Shown: positions 33,485 through 44,420, numbered from the stretch's first letter. The stretch: DNA of 64,000 nt from Vicugna pacos (GCF_048564905.1 NC_133021.1:10557501-10621500); one strand, 5' to 3'. The notes: a model not told the origin generated them from the sequence alone. Numbers and translations: made by a program.

Positions 33485-36400
33485 GAAGGGGCTTCAAGAT
33501 GATGGAATAGGACACACAGCTCACCCTCTCCCACAAATGCATCAAAAATACATCTACATGTGGAACAGTTCTCACAGAATAATTAACTGAGCTCTGGCAG
33601 AAGATGCCATACTTTCAAACCTACGAGAAAGATCTCCATGCAACGGGGTAGCACAACAAAAACAAGACAAAATTGGAACAAGACCTGTGCCTTGCGGAGG
33701 GAGCAGTGAAAGAGGAAAAGTGCCCTCACCCTGGGAAGCCCCTTCAACAGCAGAGAGATTAGCTGGAACAGAAAGGGAGCTTCAGAGGCTCAGAGAAGAG
33801 TGTAGCAGCCACTATGAGGAAGACAGAACAGAGAGAAACTGACAGAGGATCCGTGCAGTCCCAAGCCTGAGATGTGAGCCTGCTGAGGCATGCCGGGACT
33901 GGGTGCTGAAGCTCAGGATTCAGAGGACACGTCTGAGGAGAGGCCTGGGGTTGGTTGTGCGGAGACACCTGAAGGGGTTAGATGGGGGTACTGGCTGAAA
34001 CTCGGTGTGTACATAGGATGATCATGGGCCCACTGTAGGAGCCCCGTTGTTACTGTACCCTCAAGAAGGGAGGGGCAGGACACTGCCACAGCTGTCTCCC
34101 TTTTGGCTTGCCCTAGAAGGGCACAGTCCCTGGCGGGTTGGCCCTACGTGGTTGTGGGGCTAAAATTTGAGCCCATTCCCAGGGACCAGGTGGCTTCAGA
34201 AGCAGGGCTGAAATTTGAGTCCTGTCCCAAGAAACTTTGGCAAATTTATGCCATTTGTCCCTCTGTAAATTCAGTGCATCCAGGACATCCAAGCAGAATA
34301 CTGTGTGACTGGGGCAGGCCCAGCATTAACAGCAGATGTGTGCACGTGGAGGTGGGGCTGGAGTCTGAGCTAATCCTGTAGCCTTCTGTGGATCCGAGTG
34401 CCTGACTGCATGACTATGGTGGGTCCTGGTTCCCAGCTTCAATGGATCTGCCCTGGTGACTTTGTGAGCACAACGCCAGAGGGACATTAGGGCAGGCTGC
34501 CTGCATTCCCATGGCTGAGGGTGGGCTGAGGGTGGGCTGAGGTCAGTACCAACAATGGTGTACTTTGTGAGCCCACATAGTGGGTGACAGGTGACACCAA
34601 AGAGGTGGATATCTCCTCTGGAGGAATACTCAGTGGCTAGTCTCCCAGCAGAAGTACTCCAGGTCTGCCTACCTCACACAGCTCAGAAACAAATCTGATG
34701 GCTTCTGCTCCAACAACTGGTGAGCAGACCCGGCCCCCAACAGGGCTGTGACAACCACAGAACAAAAAGGAGGCCCCAGTCAACACCTAGTGTAGGCTTT
34801 TGTTACCACAACATCAATCATACCCCAATCAAGGGGATGATAGCCAGGATACTTGGAGGAAAAACATGGCAGCCATTCATACTAAAAACAGCCCTTGCAC
34901 CAAAAATATTAGATGCACACAGGCAGCAGAAGGACAATCCCACATAAAAACAGCCCTTCAAGACTGCAGGAGATAACTGTTACTCCGAAATACATAGAAT
35001 CAGAGAAATATAAGTAAAATGAAGGAGAGGAACCACTCCCAATTAAAAGAGCAAGAGAAGTCCCATGGAAGAATAATGGAATAGACTTCTCCATTCTACC
35101 AAAACTTGAGTTAAAAAAGGAGATAATAAAGATACTGAAGGAATCAAGAGAGGCTACTGATAGAAATGCAGATTACTGTAAAAAGTAACTAGAAACTATA
35201 AAAAGGAGCCAATTTAAGCCAGAAATTGCAATTGCTGAGATGAAAGCCAAACTAAAGGCAATAAATAGCAGACTAAGTAATGCAGAAGAATGAATAAGTG
35301 ATCTGGAAGATAGAATAATGGCAATCACCCAACCAGAACAGCAGGCAGAAAGACAAATGAATAAAATGAAAGCAATGAGACCTATGAGATCATGTAAAAT
35401 GTGTCAATTTGTATATAATAGGGGTCCCAGAAGGAAAAGAGAGAGAAAAGGGGATCAAAACATATTAGAAGAAATTATGGCTGAAAACTTCTCAAACCTA
35501 AGGAAGGAAACAAATACAAGATTCCCAGGTATAGGAAGCACAGAGAGTCCCAAACAAGACAAACTCAAACAAACCTACACCAAGACATACTATAGTTAAA
35601 ATGGCCCAAATTAAAGAGAAGGACCCCAATGGCAGCAAGAGGAAAACAAGGAGTTAATTACAAGGGAACCCTCATAAGGCTTTCAGCTGATTTCTGTGCA
35701 TAAACATTGCTGGCCAGAAGGGAGTGGAGAGATACACTCAAAGTCCTGAAGGAGAAAAATCTGCAACCCAGAAACTCTACCCACAAGATTATCATTTACA
35801 AGGAGAGACAGAGTTTCACAGACAAGCAAAAACTAAAAGAATACAGCAATACTAAACGTATTCTAAAAGAAGCATGGAAAGATCTCTAAATAGAAGAAAG
35901 CAAAAATTTATAGAAAAGGGAAAATCACAATTGTAAATGTGACAACTACAATGAATAGCAGAAGAATAAACATGAAGATGTAAAAGAGGATATCAAAATC
36001 ATAAAATGTGGGAGAGAGGAGTAATAAAATGTAGATTTTTTTTCTTTATTTTTAAAATTTGTTTGAGCCTGTATGATTCTAAAACAAGTAGATATAGGAA
36101 TGGGTTAACAACTTAAACAGGGTTACCACAAATCAAAAATAATACAGTAGAGTCATACAAACAAAAAGAAAAGAAGCATAATACAAAAGAAAATCATCAA
36201 ACCACAAAGGGAAAAACAAAAAGAGAAGGAAAGGAACAAAGAAGAAATACAGAATCAACTGGAAAACAAGATTTAAAATGGTAATAAACACACATCTATC
36301 CATAATTACTTTAAATGTTAATGGAATAAATGCTCCAATCAAAAGATACAGAGTGGCAGATTGAATAATAAAACTAGTGTCTACAATATGCTGCCTATAA

Positions 36401-36832
36401 GAGACACACTTTAAGGCAAAGGACACATATAGATTGAAAGTGAGGAGATGGAAAAGATATTTCATGCAAATAGAAATTACAAGAAATCGGGGGTTGCAAT
36501 ACTCATCAGACAAAATAAACTTTAAAAGAAGGCCATAAAGATAAAGGAAGACACTACATAGTGGTAAAAGGATCCATACAAGAAGAGGATATTATACTCA
36601 TTAACATACATGCACCCAGTATAAGAACAGCTAAATTCAAAAATACCAATAGACATAAGGAAGAAATCGATGGGAATATGATAGTAGGAGACTTTAACAC
36701 CCCACCAACATCAATGGACATATCTTCAGACAGAAAATAAGGCAACAAAGATAGTAAATGACACAGTACAACAGTTAGACTTAATACTCTCAGGACACTG
36801 CATTTAAAAAAATCAGAATACACATTCTTTTC
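33485..36832 (+). mobile_element. L1 5' portion: 5' region, ORF1 and start of ORF2
   Basis: The element begins with GGGGCTTCAAGATGATGGAA, a typical L1 head, followed by a GC-richer 5' region to about 35000. ORF1-like sequence covers about 35090-35890, with LARREWRDTLKVLKEKNLQP and TDKQKLKEYSNTK matching the L1 ORF1p C-terminal region. It is broken into several frames. The ORF2 endonuclease start follows from about 36270 (NVNGINAPIKRYRVAD-like, LINIHAPS-like and GDFNTPPTSMD-like blocks), also with stops. The reverse transcriptase and 3' end are missing: the L1 stops at about 36832, where the minisatellite begins. This is an old, inactive copy. Confidence 0.85.
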
Positions 36833-39335
36833 ACCTGGTCCTGTCCTCTCCAGGGCCAGCCCTCTCCTGGGCATTCCCTCGCCTTTGCATGATCTCCCCT
36901 GGGCCTGCACTCATCTGGGCCTGCTGTCTCCAGTAATAACCATCTCCTGAGACTGCCTTCACCTTGACCTGAGCTTATGTGGGACTTTGCTCTCCTGGGC
37001 CAGCCTTATCTTGGGCCTGCACTCACCTGGGCCTGCATTCTCCAGGGCCAACCCGGTTCTGAGCCTCCCTTCATCTGGTCCTGTCCTCTCCAGGGCCAGC
37101 CCTCTCCTGGGTATTACCTCCCCTGTGCCTGACCTCCCCTGGGCCTGCACTCATCTGGTCTACCCTCTCCTGTGCCTGATATTGCCTGAGACTACCTTCA
37201 CATGGACCTGACCTCGTGTGAGCCTTTGCTCTCCTGGGCCAGCAATATCCTGGGCATTCCTCACCTGGTCCTGTCCTCTCCAGGGCCAGCTGTCTGATGG
37301 GCATTCCCTAACTTGTGCCGGACCTCCCCTGGGCCTGCACTCTTCTGAGCATGCCCTCTCCTGAGCCTGCCTTGACCTGGACCTGACCTCATATCGGCCT
37401 GCACTCTCCTAGGCCTGCCCTCACTTTGTCCGGCCCTCTCTAAGCCTGCCTTTTTCTGGACCTACCTCATGTGGCCTGTGCTATCTTGGGCCAGCCCTAT
37501 CCTGGGCATGTGCTCAGCTGGACTTGCACTCTCCTGGTCGTGTCCTCTCCAGGGCCAGCCCTCTCCTGGGCATTCCCTCCTCTGTGTCTGACCTCCTCTG
37601 GGTCTGCACTCATCTGAACCTGCCATCTCCTGAACCTGCCTTCACCTGGACTTGATCTCATGTGGCCATTTCTCTTCGAGCCACCCCTGTCCTGGGCCTC
37701 CCCTCACCTGGTCCTGTCCTCTCCAGGGCCAGCCCTTTCCTGAGCATTCCCTCCCCTGGGCCTTACCTCCCCTGGGCCTACATTCATCTGGGCCTTCCCT
37801 CTCCTGAGCCTGCCTTCACTTGGACCTGTCCACATGTGCGCCTACACTCTCCTGGGCCACCCCTCAACTGGTCATGCCATCTTCAGGGCCAGCCCTCTCC
37901 TGGGCATTCCCTCCCCTTTGCCTAACTTCCCCTGGGCCTGGACTCACCTGGGCCTGCACTCTCCATGGCCAGCCCGGTCCTGGGCCTCCCTTCTGCTGGT
38001 CCTGTCCTCTCCAGGGCCAGCCCTCTCCTGGGCATTGCTTCCCTGTGTCTCACCTTACTTCCACTTGCACTCATCTGGTATTGTTTTCTCCTAGGCCTGC
38101 CCACACTTGAGCCTGCCTTCACCTAGACCTGAGCTTATGTGGGCCTGTGCTCTACTGGGCCTGCCCTATCCTTGGCTTGCCCTTACCTGGTCCTGACCTC
38201 CCCTTTGCCAGCCCTCTCCTGGGCCTGCACTCTCCTGAGCCTGCCTTCACTGGGACCTGACCTCATGTGCCTCTTTTCTCTTCAGGGCCAGCCCTGTCCT
38301 GGGCCTCCTGTTACTGGTTCCTGTCCTCTCCAGGCCCAGTCCTCTCCTGGGCATTCCCTTCACTGTGCCTGACCACCACTGGGCCTCCACTCATCTGGGC
38401 CTGACCTCTTATGTGCCTGCCATCTCCTGAGACTGCCTACACCTGGACTTAATCTCATGTGGGCCTTTTCTCTTCCGGGCCACCCCTGTCCTGGGCCTCC
38501 CATTACCTGTTCCTGTCCTCTCCAGGGTCACCCCACTCCTGGGCATTCCCTCTCCTGTACCTGGCCTCACCTTGTCCTGCCCTCTCTTGTGCCTGTCCTC
38601 TCCTGGGCCTGCCTTCATCTGGTCCTGTCCTCTCCAGGGCCAGCCCTCTCCTAGGCATTCCCTCCCTTGTGCCTGACCTTCCCTTGGCCTCTCCTCACCT
38701 GGGACTGCCCTTAACTTGGCCTGTCCTTTGCTGGGACTCCCCTCACTTGGTCCTGCCCTCTTCTGGGCCTGCTGTCTCTTGAGCCTGCCTTCACCTAGAC
38801 CTTATCTCATATGGGCCCACGCTCTCCTGGGCCAGCCCTGTCCTGGGCCTGCACTCACCAGGGCCTGCACTCTACAGGCACTACCATCTCCTAGGCCAGC
38901 CCTGTCCTGGGCACTCCCTCACCTTGTCCTGCCCTCACCTGGTCCTTCACTCTCATGGTCCTGACCTGTCCTCTTCCTGCCGTCTCCTGGACCTGCCCTC
39001 TCCTGGTTCTTCCCTCACCTGGGTCCACCCGTACATGGACCTGCCCTCTCTCTCCTGTGCCTCCCCTCACCTGTGCCTGATCTCACCTGGGCCAGCCCTC
39101 TCCTGGGCCTGTCCTCTCCTGAGCTTTCTCTCACCTGAGCCTGTTCTCCCACTGGCCTGCCGTCTCCTGGGCCAGCCCTCTTCTGGGCTTTCCCTACCCT
39201 GGGACTGCCCTCACGTGGTCCTGCCCTCTCCTTGTCCTTCCCTCACCTGGTCCTGCCCTCTCCTGGGCCTTCCCTCTCCTGGGCCTGCCTTCTCCTGGGT
39301 CTGCCCTCACCTGAACCTGCCCTATTGTGGTAACT
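36832..39335. repeat. GC-rich minisatellite, 16-bp basic unit with longer-range pattern
   Basis: About 2.5 kb of tandem repeat, roughly 150 copies of a degenerate 16-mer. It is clearest at the right end, where CCTGCCCTCTCCTGGG and CCTGCCCTCACCTGGT alternate. A longer cassette, starting CTGGTCCTGTCCTCTCCAGG and followed by GCCAGCCCTCTCCTGGGCAT, recurs at about 36836, 37076, 37263, 37538, 37710, 37870, 37998, 38324, 38510 and 38622. The spacing is irregular, about 110 to 325 bases, so a higher-order pattern overlies the 16-mer. The left end abuts an L1 ORF2 fragment, and the right end stops at CCTGCCCTATTGTGG. Because 16 is not a multiple of 3, it gives Pro/Leu/Ser-rich chance frames with a 48-bp period on both strands. 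These are not genes. Confidence 0.93.
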
Positions 39336-39639
39336 GCAGCAAAGTAAGTGAAATCCCTGGCACTTAGGGGCTTGGCTTAGAGTAGGTGCTCAGTAGGTGG
39401 AAATTCTGTTGGTAGGTAAAGGACACTACTGAGCATAGTGCTGGCACGTAGCGGGTGTCACCTGGCAGCTGCCATTAAATCAGTAGTGAGTGACCAGCAC
39501 ATGCAGGTGCCTGGTGGCTGGGAAGGACTGTCAGGAAATCTATTCCAGGCAACTCAAGGCCTGGAGCCATAAGCAGGGGGAGGAGCAGATGTGGCCTTGG
39601 GGGCAGGTGTGGGCTCGGGCTGGTGTGAGGGGCATCTAC
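39336..39639. other. Flank between minisatellite and SIRP exon
   Basis: GGCTTAGAGTAGGTGCTCAG suggests a decayed MIR/L2 tail near 39370-39400. The remaining bases are the intron on the donor side of the SIRP exon. The SIRP D3 exon is not present here. Confidence 0.5.
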
Positions 39640-39957
39640 CTCAGATGGTCTGAGACAAGTTGGCAGTCCCACAGAGAGGAGGGCCCCCCTGGAGGGTGAC
39701 GTGGGCCACCTCGCAGATGACCTGGGAGCGAACATCCCCTGGGGCCAGCACCTTGGCTGTGCTGGAGATGTTGTAGGAAACGCTGTCTCCCTCTGGGTCC
39801 ATGCTGGTCTGGGAGGCTGTGATCTCATTCCCATTTTTGAACCATTTCATGGAGATGTTTCTGGGGGAGAAGCCATGGGATCTGCAGGTGAAGCTCACTG
39901 TCTGCTCAGGTGAGGCCCTCGTGGCAGGGCCCGATACCACGGGTGGAGAGGGTTTCA
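39640..39957 (-). pseudogene. Isolated SIRP-family Ig C1 (D2) exon with terminal in-frame stop
   Basis: Signal regulatory proteins are myeloid and lymphoid surface receptors with one V-type and two C1-type Ig domains. SIRPA binds CD47 and signals through ITIMs. On the - strand this is a 318-bp exon (two bases, 105 codons, one base), the same length as I count for human SIRPA D2. The acceptor is CCTTCTGTAG, just above 39957, and the donor GTAGAT begins at 39639. Typical SIRP blocks are present: PPVVSGPATRAS, VSFTCRSHGFSPR, KWFKNGNE, SQVICEVAHVTLQG and GTANLSQTI. Both disulphide cysteines are kept (FTC and VIC). An extra cysteine (PPLCGT) sits where I recall arginine. The last full codon is TGA (complement of 39641-39643) where SIRPA has an Arg codon, CGA as I recall it, which fits decay of a methylated CpG. 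No D1, D3, signal-peptide, membrane or ITIM exon was found nearby. Kept splice flanks mean DNA duplication rather than retroposition. Confidence 0.8.
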
Positions 39958-40104
39958 CTACAGAAGGAGCATTTACAACAATGAACATCATTGTCATTAT
40001 CATCACTAATGATAAGCTTACGACCCAGTTAAGAATGTTCACATATTTTTTATGATTTTGTTTTCAACTTTATTTCAATTCAGTTTTGTTGCAGGGCGAA
40101 ATAA

Positions 40105-40190
40105 TCAGGTTTGTTTCATTTCTTTTTTTTAAATCTTTTTTCTTTAATTTACTGAGGATTGAACACAGGACCTCGTGCATGCTAAGCACT
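40105..40190 (-). mobile_element. Partial Vic-1-type SINE (reverse)
   Basis: ACTGAGGATTGAACACAGGA and CCTCGTGCATGCTAAGCACT are the reverse complement of the SINE B-box half. The A-box half is missing on the right, where unrelated sequence begins at GGGCAGCAGAC. Confidence 0.8.
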
Positions 40191-40209
40191 GGGCAGCAGA
40201 CAAGAGGTG

Positions 40210-40310
40210 TGGCTGGGGCCCCTCCCAGCTCCTCATCTGTGAAACAGGACAGCAGGCATTATCCTTCCTGGGGTTGCAGTGAGGGTTCAGTCTGGCAGTG
40301 AAGCATCCTT
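40210..40310 (+). repeat. MIR SINE fragment
   Basis: CCAGCTCCTCATCTGTGAAA, CAGGACAGCAGGCATTATCC and GGTTGCAGTGAGGGTTCAGT match the 3' part of MIR. Confidence 0.55.
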
Positions 40311-40705
40311 GCTTTGAGTAAAATCAAGATACCTCACAAAACTAAACAAAGATTTCTCTTTAACCTGGACTGTGTTTGTATCCAGAGCTCTCCTTTCAGG
40401 TGTTTATTAATTTACTCCATAGTTTTCATTCTTTCCTCAAATATTCCAGTAGGACTAATGTGCCAATCCCTGAATTTCAAAGGAAAAGGAGTGAAGGGAT
40501 GTTTTTCTGAATCTGGGTTCCTCTCTTGGGTCAGTTTTGAGCTGAAAGCAAAGATCACTGAGTGCTGAGAAACCAGAGGTGGTTAATTTCTTAACTGTTC
40601 TTAAGTCAGAAGAGACACAGACACAGGCCCATGAACCAGGCAGAAGCAGCTCCTGTGTCCTGAAAACATACACAAATCAGAGAATCAAAAGCGAGGGTGC
40701 AGGAA

Positions 40706-40802
40706 GGGGGGTATAGCTCAGTGGTAGAGCACGTTCTCGGTGTGTATGGCGTGCGTGAGGTCCTGGGTTCAATCCCCAGTGCCTCCATTAAGGGAAAAAA
40801 AA
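40706..40802 (+). mobile_element. Vic-1-type tRNA-Ala SINE with well kept pol III boxes
   Basis: This SINE head is camelid-diagnostic. The A box is TAGCTCAGTGG at 40714-40724 and the B box GGTTCAATCCC at 40766-40776. The head ends GTGCCTCCA like a tRNA-Ala acceptor stem, then a short A-rich tail. The anticodon-arm region is expanded relative to a tRNA, so it should not fold as a normal tRNA. Only one base of the B box departs from the usual GGTTCGANTCC. Confidence 0.92.
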
Positions 40803-42234
40803 ATATGAGCGCAGTTTCTCCCTGTAGAAGTTCCCATAGGGTGTTTTCAAATTGTTCTTTATTACCCAATATCGCCTGTAAAAGTCAAAAGTCGACAGAC
40901 AGCAAATATTACAAATATTTGCATTTGTCAATAGTTACCTGCTTTCTAAAACTCATGGGACATTTTAAGGATATAGTAAGGGGGTGTTACTTGAATATGT
41001 GAAGTCACAAAAACACCAGCATTCTGGATGCCCCAGAAAGACGAGACATTGCGATCAGCCTGAGGCTGGATGATCCACCCACGACCTTCAGCTCTTCAAT
41101 TCCCCCCACCAGCCCTGAGAAGGGGGCCCAAGTGGGGCCCCATGTACAGGACGAGGCTCAGGGAGGACGCAGCTGGCCAAGGACACCAGCGAGGAAAGGT
41201 CGGAGCTCATCTCAGTGCACACAGGGCTGATTGATTTTAGGGTCTCTGATCTTTATCCTTGAGCCTCAGCATCTGATTCTGGACAAACCTGGTCAGACTA
41301 GTGAGGATATATGTAAAACACAGGGCCTGGTGTAGAGTAGGTGCTTAGTGAACAAGACCTGTGATTGTTATCATGTGAACTGGTCATTCCTAGTTCTGAA
41401 ACTACCTAGTTATTCTTTAGGCAGTAAGAAGGCAAAATAAAAGCCCAATGGGAGCACCAGGAGGAGTCTCAAATCCTGCTCCATGCAACTGCCATGTAGA
41501 ATTCACATGAAGAAAGTAGAAACACCAAATTACGATTTTTCCCCCTATTTTTAATAGTCCCCTCGGAAAATAAGTTAGGGGAATTGGCTTTCAAAACATG
41601 TGAGATCACAGGTGTTTTTCTGGCTATTCGGTCTTTACAGAAAGCTGGAGGCATTTTGAAAGGAGGGAGGACAGATTCCATCAGTGCCACATTGGTGTGT
41701 TGAGGCAGGAGGGCTCTGGGCTGAGCAGGGAGCGTCTGTGGGGATCCCAGCGCCTGTTTAGACACAAGTCTCTAAAGCTGGGGAGGTCTCCCCATTGACG
41801 AAGCTCTGGGCTGAGGGTGGTCTGGGCAGCCCCTCCTCGAGGCTGGAGAGGGCAGGAAGCCACGCTCAGGGAAAGTGTGCTCCCTGGGGTGGGCTCTGCC
41901 TGCCACTCCACTGGGTTCACTTTGTTGGGCTACTAACGGCTGGGGAGTTGGGCTACCCAGGCACCATGGGGACCCGCCTCTGTCAGGAAAAGCCCAGCTC
42001 TGCCTGTGACCTCAGAGAACATGGAGCTCAGGGCTTCTCTACCCAGGCTGTGCGGCAGCATCCCCTGCAGGAGTTAATCAGGCAGCTGCCTGGGCCCATG
42101 TGTCTCCAATTAAACCAGGATTTCTAGGGCAGGGACAGGGGCTGGGGATCTTGTCAACATTGCCCAGGTACTTCCTGGCCCCAACCCAACCCCAGTTATG
42201 CTTAGTCCTGGAGGGAGTGAGCCATCCGAGCCCT
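40803..42234. other. Mostly unique sequence right of the SINE
   Basis: Apart from the MIR tail listed separately at 41270-41385, no exon was recognised. A SIRP V-domain exon (DxGxYYC-type motif on the - strand) was looked for and not seen. Confidence 0.5.
41270..41385 (+). repeat. MIR SINE 3' fragment
   Basis: AACACAGGGCCTGGTGTAGA followed by GTAGGTGCTTAGTGAACAAG is the characteristic end of MIR-type elements. Confidence 0.5.
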
Positions 42235-42500
42235 CGGGCTTTGGCACATCAGAGCTAATGCTGGTGAAACACGTACTCTGTGCTGGGCTCTGCTCTAAGC
42301 TCTGTACATGGATCCCTCACTCAGCCACTGCAGCGGCTCTGGGAGGGCGGTGCTGACAGGGACGGACCAGGCCCCTGAGCCCCAATGTGGGCAGGAGGGT
42401 ACGTGTCTGAGATCCCAGAGCCGGGACCTTGCAGAGCTGGGATGGGAGCCCAGGCAGTGGGGCTTGGCCCAGGCACTCAACCACTGTGCACTGAGGCTCA
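42235..42500 (-). repeat. MIR SINE (reverse), near full length
   Basis: CGTACTCTGTGCTGGGCTCT, GCTCTAAGCTCTGTACATGG, GAGATCCCAGAGCCGGGACC and TGGGATGGGAGCCCAGGCAG are reverse MIR in the right order. Confidence 0.7.
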
Positions 42501-42559
42501 GTGACACCCTAGCCCACCCCATCTAGGGCTTTCTAGATCCTCTCAAGTCATCACAGACC

Positions 42560-42660
42560 CTGAAAGGCAGCGAGGCTTACCACCGTCTCACAGGTGGGGA
42601 AACTGAGGAATAGAGGGAACTGAGACTGCCCAGACCACAGCCTAGGGAGACACCAGCATC
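42560..42660 (-). repeat. MIR SINE fragment (reverse)
   Basis: CACAGGTGGGGAAACTGAGG, then AATAGAGGGAACTGAGACTG and CCCAGACCACAGC fit the reverse MIR core. Confidence 0.6.
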
Positions 42661-43074
42661 ACTTACTGAGGGGCTGTTCCATCATCAGGTTTATTGTACC
42701 GTACCCTCAGGACATCCTGCAAAGTTTGTGTGATTGTCATCCTTCTACCGATCTCCTCAAGCCCACATCATCTCCCCAAGCCGACATCTTCCATACAACT
42801 GGCCTCTTGAGTAGAGTTGTTTTTCCTCTATTTCTTTCTAGAAAAACCACATTCTTTAGTTCATGTATGCAAGTAGCATGCTTCTTGTAAGAGATTGACC
42901 TATCAGGGGTCCAACATTAAAATAAATAATGAACTTCAGTTTAGCACAATAAAGTTGAGAACTTGCCAAAATAAAATCTCCCTGGCATGGATCTCAGTCT
43001 CTACAGCAGATGCCTTCAGTCCCATGCAAAGGAGGAAGTAAATACACACAGCAGGTGAAGGAGCCTGGAGCACG

Positions 43075-43300
43075 TGGTGATGTGCGGGTGGCAGACCTCA
43101 GAGCACAGATGGGAGCCATTCAGCCCTGGGTTCAAGCTGCCCCTTTGCACAGCATCTGGGAGTCCTTGGGTGCGCTCTCTCTGGAAGACTTACTTCTAGC
43201 ATCTGGGATAAAATGGTGATGATGAAATGAAATGTTGTGTATGAAGCACTTGACACGAAGCCTGGAACTTGGTAAGTTCCTAAACAATATTAGCAATTAT
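43075..43300 (+). repeat. MIR SINE
   Basis: TTCAGCCCTGGGTTCAAGCT, GGGATAAAATGGTGATGATG and TGTATGAAGCACTTGACACG follow MIR order through to AAACAATATTAGC. Confidence 0.75.
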
Positions 43301-43549
43301 TTCCTTTTTAAGTCAACACCTCATTTCTCGATGTTGTCACTGACTTGATGTGCTTACGTGCTATGTCAGTCTGAAGCGTGACATATCTGAACCCAGGAAA
43401 TCGGCGAGATGGGCAAAATTAAATGCCATAAGTTGTGCAAAGGTGTTATTTTATCAGGTAGACATGAGCAAATGTAAGATCAAGCTGTTTGGAATTAAAG
43501 GTAAGTGTTGTAAAACCTGATGTCTTGTGCTTTCATAACTCCCCTAGGA

Positions 43550-43640
43550 CTGCAGGGAATGTCTCATCTCTCATTTTACAGGGGAGGAAGCTGGGGGACA
43601 CATTGCTGCTGGCTCCCTGTGGCTCAGCTGCTAAATCAGA
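43550..43640 (-). repeat. MIR SINE fragment (reverse)
   Basis: CTCATTTTACAGGGGAGGAA, GCTGGGGGACACATTGC and GTGGCTCAGCTGCTAAATCA fit the reverse MIR core. Confidence 0.5.
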
Positions 43641-43999
43641 AGAGGCCAGTAAGATGAAGAAAGGTCAAGATAATCTTGTTCAATCTCCTAATTTTCAATA
43701 ACAAATAAATGAAACCCAAAGATCTAAATATCCATCCATTTGACTTATCTGCTGAATGTCTGAAAAAATTTTAAATGCTAAGTAAGTGTTGGTATCATTT
43801 TTCATTTTCAAAAAACGGTAACACCCAATGTTAATGACGGTTCAGGAATTTTCTAGAAAACAATTCCATCCCATAGAGCCCTAGTGGAAGGGCACTGCCA
43901 CAGCTTTTCCTAAAAGCAGTTTGGCAGCGTGTTTCAAGGGTTCTGAAGTGCACTTCCCCTTGAATCATATAATTCCATTACTCTAAATTTGTAGGAAAC

Positions 44000-44420
44000 G
44001 AATAATCAGACATACACAAGGCTTTGTATTCAAAGATGTTTACTATGGAATTAGTTACAATAACTAAAAAATATAGGAAAGGTAACATACCTATCCAATC
44101 CAGAGGGTATTTGTGGCACATTCTTATGATGAAATCCTCCACAGCCAAAATGTAACCTACAATATGCTTTTAAATAAGAGAATTCTACGGCAGATCGTTA
44201 AGAGTGAAAAGGAAATTACAAAACAGTATAACCCACACGATTTCTGTTTTGTTGAAAAATAAGAAGTATAATATTCTTATAATCACCAAAATGTAACCCT
44301 TCGTGGTGGGATTTAGGTAAGGATTTGTTTCCGCTCTTTTTGTATGTGTTCTAGATCTTCTCTGATGAACTTACGTAAATTTTAATCTGAAAAATATTAC
44401 TAAAGAAAAAATATATAAAT
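44000..44420 (+). mobile_element. Probable old L1/HAL1-like relic
   Basis: GGAATTAGTTACAATAACTA, TATTTGTGGCACATTCTTAT and TTTTAAATAAGAGAATTCTA resemble the degraded 3' sequence of old L1 or HAL1 elements. The call rests on style rather than exact landmarks. Confidence 0.35.

Noticed and set aside
38459-39367. Pro/Leu/Ser-rich frames of 65-147 codons over the repeat array
   Set aside because: They are translations of a 16-bp tandem repeat, appear in several frames and on both strands, and shift with the 48-base super-period.
40706-40781. tRNA-Ala gene
   Set aside because: The head is tRNA-like, but the middle has extra bases where the anticodon arm should be, and an A-rich tail follows. It is a SINE.
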